Below, in pieces: positions 1-7,989 of a stretch of DNA of 16,631 nucleotides. Every line of letters starts with the position of its first letter. Positions within the stretch are counted from its first letter, which is position 1. The notes under the pieces are model-generated. The model searched no databases. It saw only the letters and a program-made list of their open reading frames with translations, and had not been told where the DNA came from. The translations under genes and the position numbers were made by a program. The stretch lies in the NCBI GenBank assembly GCA_003990745.1, contig RBNI01003111.1, forward strand, positions 1-16,631. Reading direction: 5' to 3'. This stretch comes from Jimgerdemannia flammicorona (lineage: Eukaryota > Mucoromycota > Endogonomycetes > Endogonales > Endogonaceae).

Positions 1-8
1 TTTTTCAG
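1..8 (+). other. 3' end of an upstream GPI7 intron
   Basis: The window opens with TTTTTCAG, a pyrimidine tract and AG acceptor. The frame that matches GPI7 runs from base 9. The donor lies outside the window. Confidence 0.55.
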
Positions 9-2317
9 ATTCAAACATACGATGTATGCCTGGTATTTGGGGTGTTTGGATATGCACATGGTACCAACCACATCCCAGACGAACAGATCTTGCGCGTACT
101 CCAGCTCAACGCCTACCAGCTCGGTACCATCCTTAGGTCTGTCATGCCGGGGATCGGCACCCTAATGAATACGGCGACTTATGACCCAGTAGATACCCAT
201 GCCGCCCTCTCGTATTGCGATGAACTGAACGACAATGAGGACGAGTCACAAAATTTCTTCGTGTGCGCTTACGTTACGGCATCGTACCACCATGCGAGAT
301 TCTTGAGCGAGCATGATAATGAGGCGTTTGAGGGGGCGATGAAGGCTTATAGGAAGGTGCGTGCGATTGGGTCACATTGTTGCTGGTGTTCTTTCGATAT
401 TCATCGTCAGTATCGTCGGAAAACTCACCTCTCATCACATATTTGGGACTGGAAAACAACCTCATCAGTTCATCAATAATGCAAGCGCAAAACTCTCATC
501 CACTGCCAGTAACTACAATCTCTCTTCCATGTACCGTGGCTTGGGAGCCCTTCTGGCGAGCGCCGTCGGCTTTTCCGCCATGAGTGTTGCAATTCTCCGT
601 ACCGAGTTGCAAAAGGGTATGATATGGAACGTTGAGGGATGGTTCGCGATCGGGAGCGTTATCGCGTATTGTGCCACCATGTTTGCGAGCAGCTTCGTAG
701 AAGAGGAGCATCTTGTGTGGTATTTCCTCGTGCAGACGATGTGGGTGTTGCAGGCGTTTGTCAGGTAAGCCTTCCGATCGGTTGATTGGGGGTTCAGCAA
801 GAGAAATTTTTCGTTCCATGTAGCCCTGCCGAGAGGAATGGGTTGGACACTTCATGATGATTCCGTCTGCGTTGTTTCCCCTTGTGCTCCACCAGCCTCC
901 GGTTAATCCGACAAACACCACACAAATCAATCAAGGATCCGCGTCAGCACACCATCGATCTCCTTCTTTCACCTCTCGCGCAACTCGTCATCCTGCGCCT
1001 CATCCGTGGATGGAACCAGACTGGCCAGAAGCATGCCGGAGATCTCGATCTCCGCCATTACCTCACCACGACGTACGGTCACCTGGCGTGGCATCTGCTC
1101 GCTGCCACAATCGCCGGAGTAATGGTTGTCGTGTTCGACCTGCTTCGACGACACAAGCGTAGTGGCGTGGTATGGGGGATTTCTCAGGTCGCCTTCTTCG
1201 CCAGTGTCGTTTTCACTGCGTTTGTGACGTTGGCGTATAAAGTCCGCGCCGAGAAGGTCGAGGAAGGTGTACCCGAGGTGTATCGGTGGCTGGTGGACGC
1301 AGGAATGTCAAGGACGACTGGTAGGGTCACGTTGGGAAGATGGGCGATTCGGTCGGTGGCAGGTAATCTGGGGAGTCTGGTATGGCTAACGGTGGCAAGT
1401 GCGCCGTCTTCGGATCAAGGTATGCTCCTGGGAGTTTACTATTTCCTATCGATTTGTGTAGTTCGCTTGACTACTGAACAATCTTTGTCTTTTGCCGTTT
1501 CATAGGACATGCGATCGGTTCAACGCGACAATTTTCATGGCACCTCATGATGCTTACTGTTTTCACGCCGCTGCTCATCCTCCTCTCTCGACCGCACAAC
1601 GCTCCGCTCTTTGCACTCTTCGGCCTGCAGCTTTATTGTCTCCGCTCTTGGCTCAGTCGTGTCGCTAGTCACGGCTTCCGTCCCTCGCATCTTACCGTTT
1701 TCACCCTCCTTGCCGTCACCCACGGCGCCTTCTTTGCGACTGGCAATTCCAACTCAATCGCCTCCATCGATCTGAGCAATGCGTATGTGGGGGTCGAGGG
1801 ATACGACATTGGCTCGGTGGGCATGCTAACCTTTTTGTCCAACTGGGCAGGGAGCGTTTGGTGGATCATGGCAGGGTGGGGGGTCGTGATGGAAGGAGGC
1901 ATGAGAGTCGCGTCTGAAGAACAGCTATTGAAGGCGGAGAATGTCGTGACACGGCTGGCATTTGGTGATGATGGAAAAGCCGTCGACGGGAATGCAGAGA
2001 CCGAAACAGGAACAGCGATACCGGACCCGAAGGTTCTCACATCCTCTTCAAACGAGCCTATATTCTCGACCACCACAGCGTCCTCGATTTCGGCAACCAA
2101 ACAATTCCTTATCTATGCGTACCTCACCTCTACCTTTTACGCCCTTGCTCTCCTGATGCTCTCCATCTCCGTTACCATCCTGCGCAATCACATATTCATT
2201 TGGACCGTATTCTCGCCAAAATATTTGTATCAGATCTCATGGACGGTCTTGGCACATTGGGGGGGCGGTGTCGTGGTGGGAGGTTTGGTGATGGTCGCGT
2301 TTGGGTGGCTGAGTTAG
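9..2317 (+). CDS. GPI7/LAS21: GPI ethanolamine-phosphate transferase 2, 3' part (exons 9-356, 469-764, 896-1419, 1506-2317)
   Basis: The four exons join in phase to give 659 residues ending at TAG 2315-2317. The protein is rich in hydrophobic segments, as expected of a multipass ER membrane protein. Recognised stretches (numbered from base 9) are STASNYNL (127-134), WNQTGQK (254-260) and SIASIDLSNAY (473-483); this set recalls the membrane part of the GPI7/LAS21/PIG-G family from memory, with no alignment run. The family adds ethanolamine phosphate to the second mannose of GPI-anchor precursors in the ER. Yeast Las21 is about 830 residues, so the start and most of the N-terminal alkaline-phosphatase-like catalytic domain lie left of the window. 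The first visible residues (IQT, then LRVLQLNAYQL) fit the end of that domain. A low-complexity stretch rich in Thr, Ser and Glu lies near residues 540-590. No in-frame stop or frameshift is seen. The second intron's acceptor is the least certain boundary. A paralogous GPI ethanolamine-phosphate transferase (GPI13/PIG-O type) is the alternative, but the SNSIASIDL signature favours GPI7. Confidence 0.85.
357..468 (+). other. GPI7 intron, 112 nt, phase 0
   Basis: Donor GTGCGT follows AGGAAG and the acceptor is CATCAG at 463-468. Removing it takes the frame from the exon ending ...AYRK to the one starting FINNASAK, just ahead of the STASNYNL motif. Without removal the upstream frame stops at about 477. 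Confidence 0.85.
765..895 (+). other. GPI7 intron, 131 nt, phase 2
   Basis: A strong donor CAG|GTAAGC lies at 764/765. The acceptor chosen is CCACCAG ending at 895, after a pyrimidine-rich run, because it alone restores the frame leading to WNQTGQK. An acceptor after CATGTAG (823) runs into TGA at 855, and one after CGCGTCAG (947) gives the wrong phase. Confidence 0.7.
1420..1505 (+). other. GPI7 intron, 86 nt, phase 1
   Basis: Donor CAAG|GTATGC lies at 1419/1420 and acceptor TTTCATAG ends at 1505. Splicing makes a Gly codon (G plus GA) and joins the exon ending ...SSDQ to HAIGSTRQ. A CTGAC-like or CTTGAC-type branch point near 1465 is possible. Confidence 0.85.
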
Positions 2318-2525
2318 ACAACAGTAATCGTGTTGGGGTGGAAATTCGACGCGCAATATGACACGGACGATTGTATTAAAACAAATGCTACGGCATGCTA
2401 GTGATCAAGTATTTTTGGTGAGTGTATTGGACGTGTGCTCTAGAGTGCACACAGAACATAACATCCACTGAATATGTTTTATTGTCGAAGTGGCTGTATA
2501 ATACAAGTCTGGGATTCATACTGAG
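2318..2525 (+). other. 3' flank of GPI7, likely 3' UTR and terminator region
   Basis: No gene is seen. The stretch still has CpG (for example 2348-2354, 2432 and 2486), so it lies outside the mutated block. The A-rich ATTAAAACAAATG at about 2374 could serve in 3'-end formation. Poly(A) signals of this type are too loose in fungi to assign firmly. Confidence 0.4.
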
Positions 2526-2893
2526 AAGAGATGCTTGGGAGAAAGGCAATGGTGATGAGTTGCCCCTTTATTGGTGTTAGATCTACTTTTTCATAGTTTC
2601 TAATGTTTTCAGCTATATCTGGGGTGTATCTGTTTTGGTATAATGCATTCTTCCTTTTGCTGTTATTAATAAGATATTGTCACAGGTGTTATGGATTATA
2701 TAGGAAGTCAGCTGACCTTGGGTATCAAGTGTCAGTATAGGTTACTTACAAGTTGTCAGTACTTATGGTGGGGTTTTCTGAGCTTGGTAAGTTTTCTGGT
2801 AAGTATGGTTCTGACATAGGTGACTGTTTTTTAGATAGTGTTAGGATGGAAGAGGAGATGACTATCATAGATAAGTAGTATAATGGTGATCTT
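2526..2893 (+). repeat. Repeat A, left copy, block 1 (mutated)
   Basis: This block aligns by eye with 15626-16015. Anchors are GAGTTGCCCCTTTAT (2558 and 15654 areas), GCTGACCTTGGG, and ATGGTTCTG followed by TAGGTGACTG. Nearly all differences are C to T or G to A in the left copy, including loss of every CpG. Examples are GGGCGTCAAG against GGGTATCAAG, and ACCTGCAG against ACTTACAA. Similarity fades after about 2893. No coding potential is evident in either copy, and the element class is unknown. Confidence 0.8.
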
Positions 2894-2989
2894 AGAATGG
2901 TGACATCATCATAGAAGACAGCCTTTCCTTATAAGCTATCAGATCAGAGCATAAGAAGATCATATAGTATGACTCATCTAGGCTATAAG

Positions 2990-3979
2990 ATGAGCAATAA
3001 TAACAAACTATAAGTTATGATGACTATAAGATAGATATCTCAAGGAATATAAGAAGAACTAAGAAACTATAGCAGTAGCAACTCAAACAAGACTTACAAA
3101 ATCTCAAAATAGTTCAAAAGACTCACTATAAATAAATATCTACCATTTGCCAAATCTTAAGGTCCAGGAATTATCAAAAATTCTCAGTTCAAGAAAGAAT
3201 ATTTCAAGATATCAGGAGAGCCATAAGGACTCACACCAGAAGGATTTCTAGCCTTAACCTGGGTACTGGTGATCTTTACCACTTTATTCTCTACTGCTGT
3301 GAAATGGAGATAAGGATTACTACTACTACTAAATATCTCTAGATATGGTAAGAATATGAAATAAGAAATCTCCTTTATTGGGAATTTCCTCAGACCAGTC
3401 TCCAAGAGATACAAGATACCACCCCTATAGATATATGTGAATTGAGGGTAGCCAAAAAGATCTATCAGATTTTCAGATATATATCTTAGTCAATCTCCAA
3501 CTTAGAGTATTATCAGAGTCTCAGACTTCAAGAAATTATCAGTCTATCATACAGATATACTAGAGGCTATAGTGGTCACAGAAGCCCAATTCACTATCAC
3601 TCTCAAAAGTAATAAGATAGAAGAGTTCTGGAATTCCATCCTTTAGAACAATCTAGATTAATTTCTATAAGAATTAATCTCAGTATTCTAAGGCCCTAGT
3701 ATCTAAGTTAGACTCTCTTAAGATCTCACCTTTATTTTCTACTTTGTGGAGAAAAATATCATAGACTGAAGAGCTCCTGATCTCCTTGCTCTCTCCACTG
3801 CCAAATATGATGACATTATCTCACTAATTGATATGTATGAAATATATAAAATATGTAAAATAGATGAGATACTTATAGAAACATTTGCTGACCTTATCTC
3901 CTTCAAAGATATCCTAACCTCTGGTCTTGATGACAATGATAAAGATAAAGTCTCTAGGATTCTAAATATTCTGCTCTAA
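2990..3979 (+). pseudogene. Ghost gene of about 330 codons, RIP-inactivated, family not recognised
   Basis: From ATG at 2990 to TAA at 3977-3979 one frame keeps protein-like composition with no visible indel, but about 19 internal stops interrupt it. Most are TAA or TAG, with a few TGA, as expected if CAA, CAG, CGA and TGG codons were mutated by C to T or G to A. Open pieces include LTPEGFLALTWVLVIF (about 3230), LSVYHTDILEAIVVTEAQ (about 3530) and an acidic C-terminus containing SGLDDNDKDKVSRILNILL just before the final stop. I recognise no domain and see no catalytic signature. It sits between two blocks of repeat A that lie only about 180 bp apart in the right-hand copy, so it may be a passenger or a protein of an inserted element. 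The ATG choice is tentative: three stops fall within the first 35 codons, and coding could start nearer 3070. Confidence 0.6.
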
Positions 3980-4565
3980 GTTCTTTGTACAATTGTTGAA
4001 ATTATTCTGGCATTTTGATCTTATACAACTATTTGTATAGACACTCAAATTTGTACTTATAACCTGAAGTTTTTTATGTTCAAGTACCTTATTTATTTAG
4101 TTATTGAAATTTATATTTAGTTTTATAACTTAGCAACCATTGAATTATATTTTATATAAATATCTCTCTCATTTTCTTTAAAATAAACTCAGTATTCAAA
4201 CACTCAGTATTAAAACCACTCAAGAAGCATAGAAGTTCCAGTCCTCTACTCAATTCTAAGCAAGCAAATCTAAGAGACAACAGAATAGTTTAAAGATAAG
4301 ATATTTGAGAACTATAAGATCTTGGAAAGGTACTCTAATAGAACTTGCTTATAAGAAACTTGTGGTTGGTCTAAGAGATACATCTTGAAGAAAATCTGAT
4401 ATATTTGGAAAATTTAGTACTTACTATATAACAGTAGAAGAGTAATTATGACAAATCAGTCAGGTGTTAGACTGATAATAGCTATTAGAGTATTATAAGT
4501 ACTATCTTAGTAGAGCTTTTTAATTGACTAGCTAGAGGTAAAGTGGTACAGAGACCAGTATTCTG
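3980..4565. other. AT-rich, CpG-free stretch without a supported gene
   Basis: It follows the ghost gene. Part of it (about 4300-4640, +) can be read as protein-like text with many TAA and TAG, but two frames look equally plausible, so no gene is called. A short similarity to the right copy may exist at about 4518 (TTTTAATTGA against TTTTGATTGG at about 16070), where repeat A may resume. Confidence 0.4.
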
Positions 4566-4935
4566 ATTATACTCAACTAGAACTAGGAGCTGATATAGCA
4601 ATACAATCAAGGCTTACAGGTTTAGAGAGTGAGATCTTTTTTATAAGACAGTATTCAACTAGAACTAAGAGCTAATATAGTAATATAATTGAGACCTACA
4701 AACTTAGAGAGTAGAATTGAGATCTTTTCAGATCTTAGCTCATATGTTAGTCTTTTTGAAGTAGATTTTATATATATATTAGTCCTTTACTTATCTATCT
4801 TGAATCCTTTCTACTTCTTATTAGTTAGTTGAGAGTTTTTCTTTTACCTTTGGCTTTAGTTTGGAGTCTAGGGGGCTATTTCTTATTCAGTTCTGATATT
4901 ACTAAATCTGATATATAAGTGTACTCTTATGGTAA
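4566..4935 (+). repeat. Repeat A, left copy, block 2 (mutated)
   Basis: It matches 16195 to about 16440 in the same order. CTCAACTAGAACTAGGAGCT corresponds to CTCAACTGGAACCGGGAGCT. AGTCCTTTACTTATC (about 4780) corresponds to AGTCCTCTACTCACC. GTTGAGAGTTTTTCTTTTAC (about 4828) corresponds to GATGAGGGTTTTTTCTTTGC. Again the left copy carries C to T and G to A changes. Confidence 0.7.
4569..4733 (+). repeat. Partial tandem duplication inside repeat A
   Basis: A unit of about 72-80 bp occurs twice, at 4569-4640 and 4652-4733. Both begin CAACTAGAACTA and both end near GAGATCTTTT. The second copy carries further G to A and C to T changes. The right-hand copy at 16195-16260 has it once. Confidence 0.7.
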
Positions 4936-5438
4936 ATAGTAGTGCTCCAAATAGATTTAATTCTTCTAGATGAGATTTAATTTAGATTTCATATCCATCT
5001 TGTTTAGATGTCTTGATTTGATTTATATAGTTGTTCAAGTAATTGTGGTTATTTATTGTTCAGCTTAAAAGTGAGAGATTTGTCTTAAATTACTAGTCAA
5101 TAGGCACTAAGTTGTAATGTAGCAGATACATAACTATAGAAGTATGTTGAATTTCTATATCTTGGAAACTTTATCTTCTTTAACTCTATAGAGTCCTCAG
5201 GATATAGGGGTGGATAAGTTTGAAGTATATCTGCCTATAGGCTTACTAGTTTCTTTACTTTCTCTTTACTTTAAACTATTTTGATCTAAGATTTATTTAC
5301 TTTAAGATACTAGATTATTTATACAAGTTTGCTAGCTATAAGATGGCTAAGTTTCAACTATATTATGAGTCACTTTTTATAAATATTAATTTTTGATATC
5401 TATTGAATCTTTAATAATTGTTAAAACTTTAATATCTG

Positions 5439-5441
<3 letters not shown>

Positions 5442-5478
<37 letters not shown>
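5442..5478. repeat. Poly-T run, 37 bp
   Basis: This is an uninterrupted T homopolymer. It may be the reverse strand of a retroposon poly(A) tail, whose body would then lie at 5479 and higher on the - strand, or simple homopolymer expansion. Related short motifs (AAAACTTTAATA..TGTGA) lie on both sides. No target-site duplication was evident. Confidence 0.9.
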
Positions 5479-5482
<4 letters not shown>

Positions 5483-5751
5483 CATCTGTAAATTCTTGAC
5501 ATTTGTGAAGAGTTTAACATTCATAAAAACTTTAATACTTATGAAATGACTGCTATTTGTAAGGCTATACTATATTAGGAATTAGATTTAGATACTATAA
5601 TCAAATATCTAATTCTTCTAATTCATGTTGCTAATTTAGATTAACTATTATAGTAGATATACTTTAATCTTATTTTTTTTCTATATCTAAAGAATTCTAA
5701 GAAATTAAAAAAGATTAAATATTTAAGATAAAGAAATCTACTATACTTCTC

Positions 5752-5779
5752 AAGTTATATATCTACTATATTATAACTT
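5752..5779. repeat. Short AT-rich imperfect palindrome
   Basis: AAGTTATAT and TTATAACTT form arms around a short AT-rich centre. In DNA this rich in A and T, such palindromes can arise by chance. Confidence 0.4.
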
Positions 5780-6602
5780 AGTACTTATTGATTAGAAATT
5801 TAAAATAAATTTCTCACTTTTTAGCTAAATAATAAATAACTATCACTATCTGAATATCTACTCAAACTGATCTAATAAGATAGATATATATAAGACTGTT
5901 AGTATTTTATAAATATATCTCTAATAAATTAATTATTACTTTTTTTGAAAATTTTGAGCAATATATTATTATAAGAGTTCTGATTAAATGATAAGTAGTA
6001 TAATGTATTCAGCAAATTATAAGATTGGAGATTGATGTAGTTTGGCTTGAACTCTCAGTTACTTTGTTAAAAGTAATAAAATATTCTTTATATTTAGTAG
6101 TATAATAGTCAAAGCTAGATATTTGTAAGTAATTTCTTTATTAAAATGGGTTCTTAGGTATAAGCAGTAATTTGTATATTTCCTTCTTAGTTGATAGATA
6201 ATTTCTATATAGCATGATGATCTCTAAAAGTATACAATTTCTGCATAATAATCTTATATAGCATGACAATCTTTTATATAGTACAGCAGATTCCTTATAC
6301 ATGATAATCTGGTAATTTAGTAGTTTTCTTATATAGTTTTGGTGGATAACTTAATTTGATACAGATTCTTCTGAATTGGCATTTTTCTTGAATAACTCAG
6401 ATGATACAGATTCTCCTAAATCAGGCTTACTAAAGATAAAGGATAGCATGGATTCTTCTGAATCAAGCTCAATAAGAATAGATAAATAACTTGAGTAATA
6501 TAGATAACTCAAATAACAGATTCTTCCTAAATTGGTGGGCTTTTAGAAATATCAGATAACTTGATAACTTGGGTAGCTCAGATAGTGGATTCTTGATAAA
6601 TT

Positions 6603-6819
6603 ATATCAAAACTAGCTTTATTTATGTAGAGTTACATCAATAACTAGTTTTACTGTAAAGTTGTATCAAAAGACTGACTTGTGGCAAGGTTTCTTATAGT
6701 GGACTCTCTTAGAATAGCAGACTTTTTGAGCAAAGTTGCATCAAGACTGTCTTTGTTTATGTAGAGTTATATTGATAGACTGGCTCTACTGCAAAGTTGC
6801 ATCAACAGACTGGCTTTAG
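6603..6819. repeat. Two diverged direct repeats of about 80 bp within the LTR
   Basis: Copies lie at 6603-6680 and about 6740-6819. Both read ATCAA, then TTTATGTAGAGTTA, then CTACTG- or TTACTG-like AAAGTTGYATCAA. They sit in the part of the LTR that the right-hand LTR lacks. Confidence 0.6.
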
Positions 6820-7156
6820 TGATAAGATGGCAGACTTTTTCTTGAAAATGGTGGCTTATTCCTTAAGTAGTAGATTACTCAAATAGCAGTAAAGTTCTTC
6901 CTTAAACTTAGTGGATTTCTCAGATTCTTCAGGCTTATCTGGTAAGTAAACCAAAAACAGACTTATTCTTTATATCAGAAAGTGGACCAGAGTGAGAAAA
7001 GGAGATAAATGCTCAATATTTAGAGGCTTCTTTGGTTTATACTTCAATTTAGACTAAGGTTTATTTACTCTTATCTCTGGGGTATTTTATATAAGTTGGT
7101 TGCTATTTGGTTACTATCTGGATAATTATAGATTTACTATCTCTAGTAATATTTGG

Positions 7157-7289
7157 GTGTATCTATAGGATATAAGTGTATCTATAGGATATGAGTATAT
7201 CTGCAGAACATGAGTGTGTCTGTAGAACATGAGTATGTCTATAGGATATGAGTGTGTCTACAGGATATAAGTGTATCTGCTAGACATAG
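7157..7289. repeat. 19-bp minisatellite, 7 units, inside the 3' LTR
   Basis: Seven contiguous 19-bp units follow the form GTRTRTCTRYAGRAYATRA, starting at 7157, 7176, 7195, 7214, 7233, 7252 and 7271. The last unit is the most diverged. In the - strand element this lies in the upstream (U3) part of the LTR, where promoter elements usually sit. Confidence 0.85.
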
Positions 7290-7406
7290 GTAAACAATTT
7301 TGATTTGATATCCTTGGCTAATTTTAAGTATAGTAGTCATGAGTAACTATGCTATATAGGAAATTCATATTATCTGGCTATATTATACTATTTACTCATC
7401 ACATCA

Positions 7407-7415
7407 GCCCCTACT
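7407..7415 (-). other. Polypurine tract
   Basis: On the - strand AGTAGGGGC lies directly before the LTR start TGATGTG. In this family a purine tract next to the 3' LTR primes plus-strand DNA synthesis. It is short, so the call rests mostly on position. Confidence 0.6.
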
Positions 7416-7447
7416 GAAGAATAGTCTACCTCAGACTATTCTTCAGT
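7413..7447. repeat. Perfect 15-bp inverted repeat next to the polypurine tract
   Basis: ACTGAAGAATAGTCT (7413-7427) and its exact reverse complement AGACTATTCTTCAGT (7433-7447) flank a 5-base loop ACCTC. It overlaps the purine tract by three bases. It stays perfect although everything around it is mutated. Confidence 0.9.
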
Positions 7448-7989
7448 TATCATTTCAATAAGCATAAGTAGCTTCTGTATCTATATCTGTTCTATCATCT
7501 TTATTGTCTGTACTATAGTTACTCTATTCTAGGAGCTCCTCTTCTTTCTTAAGAAATAGAGTTTCAACTTGGTGGATGATACTAAGATAGGTAGATAGAG
7601 TCATTCTTTAGAGATTATTTAAAGAGAACTGGGCCTAGATCAGAGTTGAAGAGTTCTATTTATAAATTGTGTATAGTCTTTCTACAGCAGTGGTATTCCT
7701 TCTATTCAGGCCAGTAGTATTGTGGACATAGGTCAGGTCTGGGAGGGGAAGATTCTGCAACTTTTCTCCAATTATATAGTAGGCCTATAGCTGGTAGATC
7801 TGGAGCAATCTCTTAGCCAGAGTGAGGTTTTCTTGATGAATCTGGATTCTTTGAAGATATGTTCCATTGGGTACTCAGAACTGTGGCAGGGGAACTGGTA
7901 GAGCTTGGAAGGAACTCAGGACAAGGGTCTGGAGACAGTTGTCAATTCTCTGATTTATAGTGTGGAGAAAAGTATATCTTGAGATAATT
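7448..7989 (-). pseudogene. C-terminal tail of pol or small extra ORF (degenerate)
   Basis: Between the integrase GPY/F module and the purine tract about 180 codons still read as protein on the - strand, for example LPLPDLTYVHNTTGLNRR (about 7690-7750) and a later acidic segment with LFLKKEEELLE (about 7545). Stops are TAG and TAA. No chromodomain, envelope signature or signal peptide is recognisable. It is most simply a long Pol C-terminus, but a separate small ORF is possible. Confidence 0.5.

Larger units (their letters stand above)
4936..5994. other. AT-rich, CpG-free spacer without a recognised gene
   Basis: No frame with protein-like text was found on either strand. It contains the poly-T run, short degenerate direct repeats built on AAAACTTTAATA and ACATYTGT (about 5410-5560), and imperfect inverted repeats (5645-5780). 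It could be an old, heavily mutated transposon remnant. Confidence 0.5.
5995..7406 (-). repeat. 3' LTR of the Gypsy element, about 1.4 kb
   Basis: About 6007-6580 aligns with 14930-15511; for example GATTGGAGATTGAT, ACTTTGTTAAAAGTAA and ATCAGATAACTTGATAACTT are shared. The element-side end is placed at 7406 because on the - strand it starts TGATGTGATGAG right after the purine tract AGTAGGGGC. The outer end is less certain, since the first bases (5995-6005) match the other LTR poorly. The LTR includes a 19-bp minisatellite and an internal duplication of about 80 bp. Confidence 0.75.

Noticed and set aside
496..930. 144-codon - strand open frame
   Set aside because: It lies antisense to GPI7 exons 2 and 3 and crosses its intron; no domain seen.
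1669..2100. 143-codon - strand open frame
   Set aside because: It is the antisense shadow of the last GPI7 exon.
3184..3414. 76-codon - strand frame
   Set aside because: It is antisense to the ghost gene, whose frame is coherent over 330 codons.
4300..4640. Possible second ghost coding segment after 3979
   Set aside because: Two frames look equally protein-like and part of it is repeat A block 2, which shows no conserved frame in the right copy.
5479..5994. LINE or SINE with tail at the poly-T
   Set aside because: No coding trace, promoter box or target-site duplication could be seen; kept only as a hypothesis.
7157..7289. CRISPR-like array
   Set aside because: The units are 19 bp head to tail with no spacers, inside a eukaryotic LTR; it is a minisatellite.
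7600..7989. Envelope-like third ORF
   Set aside because: No signal peptide, transmembrane segment or cleavage site is visible; it reads better as a Pol tail.
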